A DNA stretch of 64,000 bases from Rhodobacteraceae bacterium EhC02 (GTDB taxonomy: Bacteria > Pseudomonadota > Alphaproteobacteria > Rhodobacterales > Rhodobacteraceae). This document shows positions 16,769-25,449 of the stretch, piece after piece. The DNA lies in the NCBI GenBank assembly GCA_001650895.1, contig LXYH01000045.1, positions 213,902 to 277,901 on the forward strand, in the 5' to 3' direction. The translations under genes were made by a program, and so were the position numbers. How positions within the stretch are numbered: position 1 is the first letter of the stretch; each line of letters starts with the position of its first letter. The notes beneath the pieces are model-generated. The model was not told the DNA's origin. It made no database searches and worked only from the letters and a program-made list of their open reading frames with translations.

Positions 16769-17596
16769 ATGCGCCGCCTGCCGTCCCCCACAATGCGCCT
16801 TGCGGCCATCCTTGGCCTGCTGCTTTTGTGCGTGGCGGCAGTACCAGCCTTTGCGCAGGATGCGGGCGGGTTGCTTGAATCGCTGTCGGGCGCGCTCAGC
16901 GATGCGCCCATCGGATCGGACGAGCGCGCAACGCTGAGCGGGCGCATCCTGCAACTGATCGCCCTGATGACGGTGCTGAGCATTGCGCCCGGCCTTCTGA
17001 TCATCATGACCTGTTTCACGGGCTTCGTGATCGTGTTCTCGATCCTGCGCTCGGCGCTTGGCCTCAACCAGACCCCCCCGAACATGGTGCTGACCAGCAT
17101 GGCGCTGTTCATGACCTTTTTCGTGATGCAACCCGTGTTCGAGGATGCATGGGAGGGCGGCCTGCGTCCGCTGCTGAACAATGCCATCACCGAGGAACAG
17201 GCGATCCAGCGGGTGGGCGCCCCCTTCAAGACCTTCATGTTCGCCAATACCCGCCCCAAGGATCTTGCGCTGTTCCGCGACCTGACCCGGCGCGACGATG
17301 ACACCGACGCCGCCGCCCTGCCCGCGCCGCAGACCGCCGAGGAGGCCGGCTGGCGCGAACTGGTCCCGGCCTTCATGATCTCGGAATTGCGCCGCGCCTT
17401 CACCATCGGGTTCCTGGTCTACCTGCCCTTCGTGGCGATCGACCTGATCGTCGCCTCGATCCTGATGAGTGCCGGCATGATGATGCTGCCCCCTGTCCTG
17501 ATTTCGCTGCCCTTCAAGATCATCTTCTTCGTGCTGATCGACGGCTGGTACATGCTGGCCGGAAGCCTGATGGAAAGTTACCTGCCGCCCGGCTGA
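16769..17596 (+). CDS. fliP: Flagellar export gate protein FliP
   Basis: Core membrane subunit of the export gate. 275 residues with a cleavable signal peptide (to about AFAQD) and four further membrane helices. FliP signatures are present: LNQTPPNMVLTSMALFMTFF and the C-terminal MMMLPPVLISLPFKIIFF. An alternative ATG at 16793 would also keep the signal peptide. No fliO is present between fliN and fliP. Confidence 0.96.
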   Translation: MRRLPSPTMRLAAILGLLLLCVAAVPAFAQDAGGLLESLSGALSDAPIGSDERATLSGRILQLIALMTVLSIAPGLLIIMTCFTGFVIVFSILRSALGLNQTPPNMVLTSMALFMTFFVMQPVFEDAWEGGLRPLLNNAITEEQAIQRVGAPFKTFMFANTRPKDLALFRDLTRRDDDTDAAALPAPQTAEEAGWRELVPAFMISELRRAFTIGFLVYLPFVAIDLIVASILMSAGMMMLPPVLISLPFKIIFFVLIDGWYMLAGSLMESYLPPG

Positions 17597-17649
17597 TGGC
17601 CCGGCCGGAGTTATGTCTGACGCCCAGTTAAGCCAAAAGGATCATCCCC

Positions 17650-18702
17650 ATGAGCACCACCACGATCGAACTCAGCGGCAACACACCTTCGGTGCGCGGT
17701 GGGCGCAAATTGCGGGGGCCCGAAAAGGCGGCGATCCTGTTTCTGTGCCTGGGCGAAAAGCGCGGGTCCGAGCTGATGAAGAAGCTTGACGATATCGACA
17801 TCCAGAAGATCACGCGCGCGGTGTCCGGGCTTGGCGTCGTTCCTGCCCCGATGGTCGAGGAAGTGATGAGCGAATTCTCCGAGTCCATCGCAAACGGCGG
17901 CAGCGTCATCGGGTCGCTGTCCATCGCAGAGAACATGCTGCGCAGCTTCCTGCCGCCCGAGCAGGTGACATCGATCCTCAAGGAAATCCGCGGCCCACTG
18001 CAGGAACGCGATCTGTGGTCGCGGCTTGGCGCGATGAACGAGACGGTGCTGGCCGACTATCTGGACGGCGAGCATGATCAGACCGCCGCGGTGATCCTGT
18101 CCAAGCTTCCGACCGAGATTGCGGCCAAGGCCCTGACCCGGATGACCCCGGCCCGGATGCAGACCATCGTCGAGCGGATGATCACGATGAAGGCGGTACC
18201 CGCCGACACGATGCGCCAGATCGAAGAGACCTTGCAGCAGGATCTGGTGGCCACCGCTGGTCAGCCCGGCGCCGCCGAGATGCAGCAGCGCATGGCGGAT
18301 CTGTTCAACAAGCTGGACCGAGACACGTTCGAGGCGCTGTCGGCCTCGCTTGAAAAGCGGATCCCGCAGGATTTCGGCACCATCCGGCAGAAGATGTTCA
18401 CCTTCGACGACCTCATGAAGCTGGACCTGCAAAGCCTTGCGCGGGTGATGCGCGGCCTGCAGGGCAATACCTTGCCATTGGCGCTGCGCGGCGCATCGAA
18501 GGAAATCCGGGATCAGTTCCTCGAGGCGCTTCCCGCCCGGTCGCGCGACATGCTGCTGGACGAGATGAACACCATGGGCGCCGTGCGGGGGCGCGATGTG
18601 CGCGCGGCGCAGGCCGCGATCGTGGATTGCGCGCGCGATCTTGCCGCGCAGGATGTCATCCGCCTGCCCAGCCTCGAGGACGAGGACGAGCTGATCGAAT
18701 GA
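17650..18702 (+). CDS. fliG: Flagellar motor switch protein FliG
   Basis: C-ring rotor protein that contacts MotA. 350 residues with the three-domain FliG layout: GPEKAAILFLCLGE at the N-terminus, the middle domain with EQ-containing PPEQ (PPEQVTSIL and PTEIAAKAL) and a C-terminal domain (TFDDLMKLDLQSLARVMRG) carrying charged residues used in torque generation. Last gene of its operon; the stop is 6 bases from the stop of the convergent DUF1217 gene. It follows fliP by 53 bases with AAAAGGAT upstream. Confidence 0.95.
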   Translation: MSTTTIELSGNTPSVRGGRKLRGPEKAAILFLCLGEKRGSELMKKLDDIDIQKITRAVSGLGVVPAPMVEEVMSEFSESIANGGSVIGSLSIAENMLRSFLPPEQVTSILKEIRGPLQERDLWSRLGAMNETVLADYLDGEHDQTAAVILSKLPTEIAAKALTRMTPARMQTIVERMITMKAVPADTMRQIEETLQQDLVATAGQPGAAEMQQRMADLFNKLDRDTFEALSASLEKRIPQDFGTIRQKMFTFDDLMKLDLQSLARVMRGLQGNTLPLALRGASKEIRDQFLEALPARSRDMLLDEMNTMGAVRGRDVRAAQAAIVDCARDLAAQDVIRLPSLEDEDELIE

Positions 18703-18708
18703 TGCGCC

Positions 18709-19539
18709 TTAACGGTAGGGTTGGCGCGGCAGGCTGCTGATGACGCTGATATCAAGGGTGATGGGCACGAATTGCCCGCCGCCCGTGGCTGCGGTGACCA
18801 CACCGGACATGATCTGCACGGCGGCGTTCTGCGACACGCGCGCCGGATCGCGCGCATCAGCCGTGATCGCGTAAAGACGCTCCAGCCGCGCCCGTTCGTC
18901 CGGGTCCTGCAGTTTCTCCAGATCGTATTTCTTGGCGAAAAGCGCCGCCTGCTTGTCCACGTCGAGGCGCACCAATTCGTCGCTCAGGCCCAGTGCAGTG
19001 CGCATGAAGGCCGCCATGCCCCGATCCTTGAGAACATCGAACCATGTCTGGACATCGGGGGCCTTCTGCCGGAACTCCAGCACCTCGGCGACCCGTTCGC
19101 TGCGGACAGCCTCGGCGTTGATGAACTGCCTCTCGACATAGCGCGCAATGATGCCCTGCTGCCAGGACTGGTCATTGACCGAGCTGTTGCCCACGCCCTC
19201 GGGCCCGAAGCCCAGTTCGCGGTGCAATTCAAGGAAACGCGGATCCGTCAGACGCCTGACCAGCGAGGTGGAATCCCCCGGATCGCTTTCCAGCACCTTG
19301 CGGATCATGGCCTTGCCGAAGATCTGATCCTCGAGATCGAAGGCCTTCATCACGAAGACATAAAGCTCGCGGTCCGCGATCAGGTCATCGACCGTGCGGA
19401 TATCGCCGATCCGCTCGCGGAAGGCGGATATGGCCCGGCTGTGTTCGGCGCTGTCGCGAATGGCGGTGACGCGCGCGTCGCGCGTTGCATCGGCGATCTT
19501 GACCCCAAGCAGGGTTGAAACGCCGATGGCCCCTGTCAT
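18709..19539 (-). CDS. DUF1217 family flagellar-cluster protein
   Basis: 276 residues, soluble, largely helical, without a signal peptide. It resembles DUF1217 proteins found only beside flagellar genes in Rhodobacterales and Rhizobiales (repeated motif of short helices such as DLIADRELYVFVMKAFDLED and NAEAVRSERVAEVLEFRQKAP). Function unknown; the position after flbT and flaF suggests a link to flagellin synthesis or an exported structural part. Its start overlaps the flbT stop by 4 bases. Confidence 0.75.
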   Translation of the reverse strand: MTGAIGVSTLLGVKIADATRDARVTAIRDSAEHSRAISAFRERIGDIRTVDDLIADRELYVFVMKAFDLEDQIFGKAMIRKVLESDPGDSTSLVRRLTDPRFLELHRELGFGPEGVGNSSVNDQSWQQGIIARYVERQFINAEAVRSERVAEVLEFRQKAPDVQTWFDVLKDRGMAAFMRTALGLSDELVRLDVDKQAALFAKKYDLEKLQDPDERARLERLYAITADARDPARVSQNAAVQIMSGVVTAATGGGQFVPITLDISVISSLPRQPYR

Positions 19540-20015
19540 GGCCGCGCCGCCGTGGACATCAGTTCGGTGGCGGCAGACAGCTTGGGCGCCATCGGCGGCG
19601 GTGACTCGCCATCCGCCGCCTTCACGCGCATGCGTTCGAACAGGTCTTCCTCGTGGCGCATCACGGGACGCAGGGCGCGCAGGGCCTTGTAATAGTCGCC
19701 GATGCTGACGAAGTTCGCCGCCTCGAAGATCAGGCCCATGTTGGCGCCGCCGAAAACCGTTGCCAGAACGGCAAGTTGCTTCTGGATCGGCGTGACCAGA
19801 TCATCGCGCAGATCGGCCCGTGTCAGGGCCGTCTGGATCAGGAAATAGACCAGCCGCACGGGTGTCGCGATGCCATCGGGATCAAGCAGGTCCTGCCCAC
19901 GGATCACGTCGGCCTGGCTTTCGATGGTCAGCACATGGCGACGGCCCGAGTTGCAGATCGCGCAGCCGTTGACGATGATCCGCTCGTCCGGCTTGAGGGT
20001 CAGTTTCAGCGCCAT
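19536..20015 (-). CDS. flbT: Flagellin mRNA regulator FlbT
   Basis: Post-transcriptional regulator of flagellin mRNA, acting in opposition to or together with FlaF. 159 residues from MALKLTLKPDER. The conserved N-terminal beta region (ERIIVNGCAICNSG) and the C-terminal helical part (VSIGDYYKALRALRPVMRHEEDL) are typical. A longer in-frame extension upstream overlaps flaF and is rejected; the chosen ATG is preceded by GGTGACACC and lies 4 bases after flaF. Confidence 0.93.
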   Translation of the reverse strand: MALKLTLKPDERIIVNGCAICNSGRRHVLTIESQADVIRGQDLLDPDGIATPVRLVYFLIQTALTRADLRDDLVTPIQKQLAVLATVFGGANMGLIFEAANFVSIGDYYKALRALRPVMRHEEDLFERMRVKAADGESPPPMAPKLSAATELMSTAARP

Positions 20016-20019
20016 GGTG

Positions 20020-20454
20020 TCACCTGCCCTGATAGGCGGGCTGCGCCGCGACCACGGGTTGAGGCGCCTCGGCGGCGGGTGTGGCCGAAAGCCCGGCCAG
20101 GATCGACCGGTTGATTTCGGCAAGGGCCCGCACACCCGGCTTGCCGCCCATGATGTCGGCAGTCTGCCGGTCGACCCAGATGGCCAGCGACACCAGTCCG
20201 GCGCGCAAATCGGGCGACAGCGCGTTTCCGGGCAGGGCAAGGTCGTATTTCAGTTCGGTCCAGAATTTCTGGTTCTCGGCCAGCGCGTCGCGCAGCCCGC
20301 CCGAGAGGATGCCCAGGCGGTCGGCTGCGGTGGTGGCCGTATCGAAGGCGCAATGCGCCTCGAGTGCGCCCGTCAGGCGCGACAGGATGCGGCGTTCGAT
20401 CTGGCGGGGGGATTCACTGTGACGGATCGTGGTCTTGTAGGCTGCAAGGCTCAT
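20020..20454 (-). CDS. flaF: Flagellar biosynthesis regulator FlaF
   Basis: Alphaproteobacterial factor needed for flagellin translation/secretion. 144 residues from MSLAAYKTTIRHSESPRQIE; an ATG five codons upstream is also possible. The conserved FlaF core (ESPRQIERRILSRLTGAL...ENQKFWTELKYDLA...LPDLRAGLVSLAIWVD) is clear. Lies between fliC and flbT, the usual order. Confidence 0.92.
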   Translation of the reverse strand: MSLAAYKTTIRHSESPRQIERRILSRLTGALEAHCAFDTATTAADRLGILSGGLRDALAENQKFWTELKYDLALPGNALSPDLRAGLVSLAIWVDRQTADIMGGKPGVRALAEINRSILAGLSATPAAEAPQPVVAAQPAYQGR

Positions 20455-20550
20455 GCGTTCTGCTTTCATGTCGTCCCGGTCTTCTGATCGGGATGTTTCG
20501 GGGAACTGTTCCGGGCGACCTGCCTGTCAGTTCTTATGTCCGAGGTGGCA

Positions 20551-20571
20551 GGGGGCCCGATCAAGGCCCCC
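20551..20571. terminator. GC-rich hairpin between fliC and flaF
   Basis: A perfect 7-bp stem (20551-20557 and 20565-20571) with a 7-base loop lies 42 bases past the fliC stop. There is no U-run on either strand, so it is more likely a processing or mRNA-stability element, or a weak/rho-assisted stop, that raises flagellin mRNA over flaF-flbT. A second 7-bp stem (20611-20617 with 20625-20631) overlaps the fliC stop codon. Confidence 0.5.
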
Positions 20572-20612
20572 CGCCTGTGCCTGTATGTCTGCTCTAGCTC
20601 AGATCAACGTCC

Positions 20613-21431
20613 TCAGCGAAAAAGGCTGAGGATGTTCTGCGGGTTCTGGTTGGCGATCGCCAGGGACTGCGTGGCCAGCTGCTGCTGGACCTGCAGCGCC
20701 TGCAGGCGCGCCGCCTCTGCTTCCATGTCCGCATCGACCATGCCGCCGATACCGCTATCCAGACGATCGGTCAGCGTCGCCAGGAAGCTCTGCTGGTTCT
20801 CGATGGCCTTTTCCGTGATACCAAGGTCGGTCGCGTAAGCGATCATCAAGTCAAGCTGATCGCGCGAGGTGTTCACACCGGCTGCGTCAAACGTCGCCGT
20901 TGCCGGAATCAGTGCGGTCACCAGGGCGCTTACGTCGACCGTGGTCAGGGTCAGTGTGCTTGCCTCAAGTGCGGCAGCACCGCGGAACAAGCCCGTGGTC
21001 ACGGTCTTGGTGCCGGCAGTTGCCGTAACAAGATCTTCACCGTTGAAATTGGACTGATCCAGGATGTTTTGCATCTGCGCTGCAAGAGCCACCAGTTCTT
21101 CGCGGACCAGCGCCTGATCAGCCGTCGGCAGGTTGACCGCGAAAGTCTGGCGGTCGATGTACTGCTTGGCCAGATCGACCACGGCCTCGACACCCAGACG
21201 CGCGGTGGCGACCGAGTTCTTGGCCAGGGTCATGCCTTCATTCACAGATTTGTTCAGCGAACTGTCCGAGTTCATCGTCTCGGAAATCGAAAAATACGCC
21301 GCGTTGTCCTTGGCAGTGCTGACCTTGAGGCCAGAGCTGACCCGGTCCTGCGTGCTGGTGAGGCTGTTGTTGATGTTGCGCAGCGTGGTCAGCGCGTTCA
21401 TCGCGGCGGAGTTGGTAATGATCGAGCTCAT
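20613..21431 (-). CDS. fliC: Flagellin
   Basis: Filament subunit exported by the flagellar type III system. 272 residues, short for the family because the variable central domain is small (about residues 140-180). The N-terminal D0/D1 helices (SAAMNALTTLRNINNSLTSTQDRVSSGLKV) and the C-terminal D1/D0 (DADMEAEAARLQALQVQQQL...NILSLFR) are conserved. It is the only flagellin in the window. A CtrA-type box lies 104-118 bases upstream of the start. The ribosome-binding site is GAAGGGG. Confidence 0.97.
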   Translation of the reverse strand: MSSIITNSAAMNALTTLRNINNSLTSTQDRVSSGLKVSTAKDNAAYFSISETMNSDSSLNKSVNEGMTLAKNSVATARLGVEAVVDLAKQYIDRQTFAVNLPTADQALVREELVALAAQMQNILDQSNFNGEDLVTATAGTKTVTTGLFRGAAALEASTLTLTTVDVSALVTALIPATATFDAAGVNTSRDQLDLMIAYATDLGITEKAIENQQSFLATLTDRLDSGIGGMVDADMEAEAARLQALQVQQQLATQSLAIANQNPQNILSLFR

Positions 21432-21534
21432 GGTAATTCCCCTTCTAGGGCTGTGATGTTGAAATCGTCATTCTGACGATAGACGGCAGGGACCTTGATG
21501 GGCTTTTGCCGTGAAGGGAGATTGGCCGCGGGGG

Positions 21535-21549
21535 TTAAGGCCGGGTTAA
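21535..21549. promoter_or_regulatory. CtrA-type box upstream of flagellin gene
   Basis: TTAA-N7-TTAA, the exact consensus for the cell-cycle/motility regulator CtrA, read on the minus strand as TTAACCCGGCCTTAA. It lies just past the flgN-like stop and 104-118 bases upstream of the fliC start codon. Confidence 0.65.
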
Positions 21550-21553
21550 CGTT

Positions 21554-21949
21554 TCAGACAGAACGGTCGAGACGCTCCAGCGGGACCGGTTCAGCGGCGC
21601 GCGCCTTGCCCTTTTCACCGTAGATCCCGCCCAATCCATGCCGATCCCGGATGCGGATGATCTCGGACAGCATCGCGGCTGTGGCCTGGGTCATGCGCTC
21701 CAGAAGCATCCGGTCCGTCTCGATCAGTTCCTGCAGGTTCGCGATGCGCCCGCGCAGCGCCATATCTGGCGGGTCAGCCGCAAGGGCTTCGGCGATGGAG
21801 GGGCCGGCGGCCTCGAGCGTGGCGCTCAACTCGGCCTTGCGGGCAGCAAAGGCGTCCACCTGCCCCAGATCGCCGCGACGGATCGCCACGATCTCGTCCT
21901 GCAGGAGCCGCATCAATGCATCCAGCGCCTGTCTGTCTATGTCCGTCAT
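21554..21949 (-). CDS. flgN: FlgN-like export chaperone (candidate)
   Basis: 131 residues, almost entirely helical, with no signal peptide. Length, coiled-coil character (about 1-110) and a C-terminal Gly-Tyr-Gly patch (GGIYGEKGK) fit FlgN-type chaperones for FlgK and FlgL. It follows flgJ with a 4-base overlap. Identity is moderate only, as small helical proteins are easily confused. Confidence 0.6.
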   Translation of the reverse strand: MTDIDRQALDALMRLLQDEIVAIRRGDLGQVDAFAARKAELSATLEAAGPSIAEALAADPPDMALRGRIANLQELIETDRMLLERMTQATAAMLSEIIRIRDRHGLGGIYGEKGKARAAEPVPLERLDRSV

Positions 21950-22254
21950 TCTTCCCCCTTGCCTGCGCGATAGGCGTCAATGCCTGCTTCTATGCTGCGG
22001 GCGATGCCGGTGCCGCCGTGGCTGGCGATTTCTTCGGCAAAGGCCCGCGCCAGGAAACTGCGCCAGGTGTCTTCGCCATGACCGCCGCCGAATTCACCGG
22101 CTGTGGTGCCGCGCATCATTTCCTCGACTGCCTGCGACAGGAACACGACCTCGAACTCAAAGGCCGCGCGGGCGGCATCGGTCGCGGCGCTGCGGGTGGT
22201 CGATATGGTGGTCTGCTGCACGGGGCGGGCAGGCTGCGGGCCTGTCGTCTCCAT
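21946..22254 (-). CDS. flgJ: Rod-binding protein, FlgJ N-terminal type (CheL-like)
   Basis: Rod-capping scaffold. 102 residues, corresponding to the rod-binding domain of FlgJ without the muramidase half, as in alphaproteobacterial CheL. The core AAFEFEVVFLSQAVEEMMRG and WRSFLARAFAEEIASHGG matches the family. The lytic activity probably comes from the separate transglycosylase gene at 6215-7165. Its ATG overlaps the flgI stop by one base. Confidence 0.82.
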   Translation of the reverse strand: METTGPQPARPVQQTTISTTRSAATDAARAAFEFEVVFLSQAVEEMMRGTTAGEFGGGHGEDTWRSFLARAFAEEIASHGGTGIARSIEAGIDAYRAGKGEE

Positions 22255-23381
22255 CAGATGATCTCCAGATCGGCATGCAGGGCGCCGGCGGCCTTGATCG
22301 CCTGCAGGATCGAGATTGTCTGCGTCGCGCCCAAGCCGATGGCGTTGAGCCCATCCACAAGGCGCTGCAGGCTCACGTCGCCTTCCAGCACGGTGAATTG
22401 CGTCTCGCGTTCCTGCACTTGCACGTTGGTCTGCGGCACAACGACCGTTTCACCGATCGAGAAGGGTTCGGGTTGGCTGACCTCGATTTCCTCGCGGACG
22501 ATGACGGTCAGACCGCCTTGGCTGACCGCGACATTGGCGATCCTGACCTCTGAACCGATGACGATGGTGCCTGATCGCGCGTCGATCACCACCTTGGCGA
22601 TGCTGTCCGGTTCGACCCGCAGGGATTCGATCTGGGACATCAGGCCGAAGATGTCGGCCTTGCCGTTGGGGCGCACTTCGACGGTGCCTGGATCAAGCGC
22701 AATGGCGCTGCCGGGACCGACCGAACGGTTGATGGCCTCTTCGACCCGCGCGGCTGTCGTGAAATCGGGCGTTCTGAGCGCGATACGAATGCTGTTGAGC
22801 GAGTTGAAGGCCAGCTCGACCTCGTTCTCGACGGTGGCGCCGTTTTCGATCCGGGCGACGGTCGGCACGCCCTCGACGATGCTGGCGTTGATGCCTTGCG
22901 CGGCATATCCGGCCACGGCGATCGGCCCCTGCGCCACGGCATAGACGGCACCATCCGCACCGGCCAGCGGCGTCACGATCAGCGTGCCACCCCGCAAGGA
23001 CGAGGCATCGCCCAGAGATGACACGACAACGTCGATGGTCGATCCGCGCCGCGCGAAAGGCGGCAACATCGCGGTGACCATGACGGCGGCGGTGTTTTCG
23101 GTGCGCATCGTTTCATTGGACAGGTTGCCCACGCCCAGACGCTCCAGCATGCCTTCGATGGATCGCTGGGTGAAGGGGCTGTTGCGCAGACGGTCGCCGG
23201 TGCCGTTCAGACCGACCACAAGGCCGTAGCCGACCAGCTGGTTCTCGCGCACGCCTTCGAAAACGGCGATGTCCTTGATCCGCACATCAGCCTGAACCGG
23301 CGCCGGGGCACTGCCCACGGCCAATGCAATCGCCACGAGCGTGGCAATCAAACGTTTCGAATGGCGCATTTCTGAACGCAT
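22254..23381 (-). CDS. flgI: Flagellar P-ring protein FlgI
   Basis: Forms the P ring in the peptidoglycan around the rod. 375 residues from the ATG at 23381, with a Sec signal peptide ending near VQADV. FlgI signatures VRIKDIAVFEGVRENQLVGYGLVVGLNGTGD and the C-terminal LVDGLNAIGLGATQTISILQAIKAAGALHADLEII are clear. In-frame ATGs upstream (23447, 23474) would put a non-signal leader ahead of the signal peptide and run into the AT-rich promoter, so they are rejected; ATG 23369 is also possible. Confidence 0.94.
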   Translation of the reverse strand: MRSEMRHSKRLIATLVAIALAVGSAPAPVQADVRIKDIAVFEGVRENQLVGYGLVVGLNGTGDRLRNSPFTQRSIEGMLERLGVGNLSNETMRTENTAAVMVTAMLPPFARRGSTIDVVVSSLGDASSLRGGTLIVTPLAGADGAVYAVAQGPIAVAGYAAQGINASIVEGVPTVARIENGATVENEVELAFNSLNSIRIALRTPDFTTAARVEEAINRSVGPGSAIALDPGTVEVRPNGKADIFGLMSQIESLRVEPDSIAKVVIDARSGTIVIGSEVRIANVAVSQGGLTVIVREEIEVSQPEPFSIGETVVVPQTNVQVQERETQFTVLEGDVSLQRLVDGLNAIGLGATQTISILQAIKAAGALHADLEII

Positions 23382-23578
23382 GGCGGTCGCCGTCCCCTGC
23401 GGCCCCGGACAGGGGCCACCTTGATTGAAGTAAAACAATGAGTTCATGATAAATTCAAGTATAGATTTAAACAATGCTTGTGTTTTTTTCCTATATAGTC
23501 ATGTATAGTGATGATTAACAATGTCGGCACGGGATTTATATATGCCTCGCTGCCGATCGGCAGCGAAGGGCAAGCAGG
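23382..23578. promoter_or_regulatory. Divergent flgI/ctrA-like promoter region with CATGTATA
   Basis: About 200 AT-rich bases between flgI and the CtrA-like gene. Contains CATGTATA (23500-23507), also present in two other divergent flagellar regions, and TTAACAAT (23516-23523), close to the CtrA half-site TTAACCAT. GCAAGCAGGA near 23570 may be the ribosome-binding site of the CtrA-like gene. Confidence 0.5.
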
Positions 23579-24367
23579 ATGCACATCTACCTTTACGAGC
23601 CACGCGACGATCGTGCGGCCAGCATCTCAGCCGAACTGCGCACCGCAAGGATGATACCGGTCCGCATCGCAGATACGTTCTTTCAGCGCGACCTGGGGTT
23701 GTTGAACCGCGAAGGGCATGACACGCGCCCGCTTCTTCTGGCCGACAGCAGCGCCGTTCTTGACCAGATCGGCAGGCTGCGGGGCGCGGGGTGCCGCAAT
23801 CCGATCATCGTCATGCGGGATCTGCGCAATGCACGCGCGGCGGCACAGGTGCTTGATCATGGGGCCGATGATGTCATCGTCATCCCCCTCAAGGGGGTCG
23901 AGCTGCGCTCGCGCATCAATTCGATCATGCGCCGCGCCCACGGGCATGCCGCGCAAAGCGTCAGGATCGGCGCGGTCACGGCCTATTTCGACGGGCGCGA
24001 CCCCGAGGTCGCCGGGGAACGGGTGTTCCTTTCGGGACGCGAACATGCGGTTTTCACGCAGCTGGCGCTGAACGCGCGCAAGGTCGTGTCCAAGGCCGCG
24101 ATCTATGACGCGGTCTACGGGATGGCCGAAGAACAACCCTTCGACAAGGTGATCGACGTCTACATCTGCAAGATCCGCAAGAAGTTCGACTCGGCCGCAG
24201 GCCCCGGACACCGCTATATCGAAACGGTGCATGGCCGGGGCTACAAGCTGTCCGCGCCCAAGCAGACGGTGGATGATATGGACCTGCATGCGGACACCAT
24301 TCCCGGCGTGCCGGACGGCGTCAGCGCGCGGGCGCTGAAAACCCGTTTACATGAAGTTCAGGAATGA
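23579..24367 (+). CDS. CtrA-like response regulator with degenerate receiver
   Basis: 262 residues in two domains. The C-terminal winged helix (about 128-227) closely follows CtrA: the linker HGHAAQSVRIG and the recognition region KVIDVYICKIRKKF...HRYIETVHGRGYKL match CtrA's KIIDVFICKLRKKL...HIETVWGRGY. The N-terminal receiver (1-118) keeps the fold (GADDVIVIPL) but lacks the phosphorylation set: the site normally holding Asp reads LLLADSS with no aligned Asp, the switch Thr/Ser is Arg80, and the conserved Lys before Pro is Ile102. A 35-residue tail follows. It probably binds DNA without phosphorylation and controls flagellar promoters, in the genomic place held by ftcR/rem in Rhizobiales. 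Its 3' end overlaps flgL by 21 bases on the other strand. Confidence 0.85.
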   Translation: MHIYLYEPRDDRAASISAELRTARMIPVRIADTFFQRDLGLLNREGHDTRPLLLADSSAVLDQIGRLRGAGCRNPIIVMRDLRNARAAAQVLDHGADDVIVIPLKGVELRSRINSIMRRAHGHAAQSVRIGAVTAYFDGRDPEVAGERVFLSGREHAVFTQLALNARKVVSKAAIYDAVYGMAEEQPFDKVIDVYICKIRKKFDSAAGPGHRYIETVHGRGYKLSAPKQTVDDMDLHADTIPGVPDGVSARALKTRLHEVQE

Positions 24368-25432
24368 CAGCCGCGACAGCCGCGACGTGACGGCATATGT
24401 GGCCTCAAGCTGGGTTTGCAGGCTGTTGAGGCGCGTCGCCGCTTCATAAGGGTCCACCCCTTCCAGCGACAGAACCTGGCTGTTGTAGAGGTCCTGACGA
24501 TCGCGCTGCGTGGACAGGGTCTGCTCGACCACCTGTTGCTGGGTGCCAAGACGGGTTTCCACGTCGAGCAGACCGGAAATGCCATCGGACACCGCGTTGA
24601 CGGCCGCCCCGACCCAGACGCGGTAGGCCTCGGGATCGGCGATTTCGGCGGGATCGGTCGTGGCGATCATCGCAAGCCCGCGCAACAGGTCGGTAAAGGC
24701 CGGATCATTCGCCTGGATACCGTAGGCCAGCACCGTCGTCTCGTCGAGGCGGGCCGTCACGCGGGGCGAGGGCGAACCGTCGGTTGCGACAAGGGGCGTT
24801 CCGTTGAAGAATGTGCTTTCGAACCGCTCTTCGGCAGGCAGCACGGTGGCGGCGCTGGCATAGATTTCGGCCAGGCGCGCGGCCTTGGCGGTGGCATCGG
24901 CGGCGTCCGTGATACCCGCCCCGATCGTCGTGGCCAGCACGTCGCGCGGCGCAAGACCGGTGTCGGGGTTCACGGCATCCCATCGCTGCAGCGGCAGTTG
25001 CGCACTGTCGGTCCCGGCAAAGAGGGGCACACCCAGGAACGAGGTGTTGATCTGCCCTGTCAGCCGTTCCAGCACAACCCGCGCCGCGCGCTGCAATTCA
25101 CCCGCCGTCTGTGTCGGCGATTCAAGATTGCTGGCGGCAAGGTCCAGGAACCCCTGTGCCGTGTCCCGCGCCTGTCGCAGGGTCAGGGCCGTCAGGTCCA
25201 GCCGGTTGGCCAGCATCTCGTTCGAGGAAATGAACGTCTCGTTCCGGGCCATGCTGGAGCGCAGCGCCAGCGCCTCGGACGAGCGCATGCCGAGGGCGCG
25301 GAAGATATCCGCCTTCATTCCGGTCGTGGCTTCCTGCCCGGCCTGCGTCAGCCGCTGGTTCAGGTCAGCCGCCACCCTGCGCTGCGAGACAAGCGCATCA
25401 AGGGTGGACATCGTGCGAACGGTTCCGATCAT
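24347..25432 (-). CDS. flgL: Hook-filament junction protein FlgL
   Basis: Second junction protein between hook and filament. 361 residues from MIGTVRTMSTLDALV. Flagellin-like N-terminus (QRRVAADLNQRLTQAGQEATTGMKADI) and C-terminus (SLEGVDPYEAATRLNSLQTQLEATYAVTSRLS) are conserved. A longer upstream frame overlaps flgK and is rejected; the chosen ATG lies 17 bases after the flgK stop with AAAGGAC upstream. Confidence 0.92.
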   Translation of the reverse strand: MIGTVRTMSTLDALVSQRRVAADLNQRLTQAGQEATTGMKADIFRALGMRSSEALALRSSMARNETFISSNEMLANRLDLTALTLRQARDTAQGFLDLAASNLESPTQTAGELQRAARVVLERLTGQINTSFLGVPLFAGTDSAQLPLQRWDAVNPDTGLAPRDVLATTIGAGITDAADATAKAARLAEIYASAATVLPAEERFESTFFNGTPLVATDGSPSPRVTARLDETTVLAYGIQANDPAFTDLLRGLAMIATTDPAEIADPEAYRVWVGAAVNAVSDGISGLLDVETRLGTQQQVVEQTLSTQRDRQDLYNSQVLSLEGVDPYEAATRLNSLQTQLEATYAVTSRLSRLSFLNFM

Positions 25433-25449
25433 GATCCTGTCCTTTCCGG

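Noticed and set aside
21432..21534. FliA-type (sigma-28) promoter for flagellin
   Set aside because: CAAA and GCCGTCTA are present on the minus strand but 17 bases apart (15 expected) and with mismatches, and no fliA is in the cluster.
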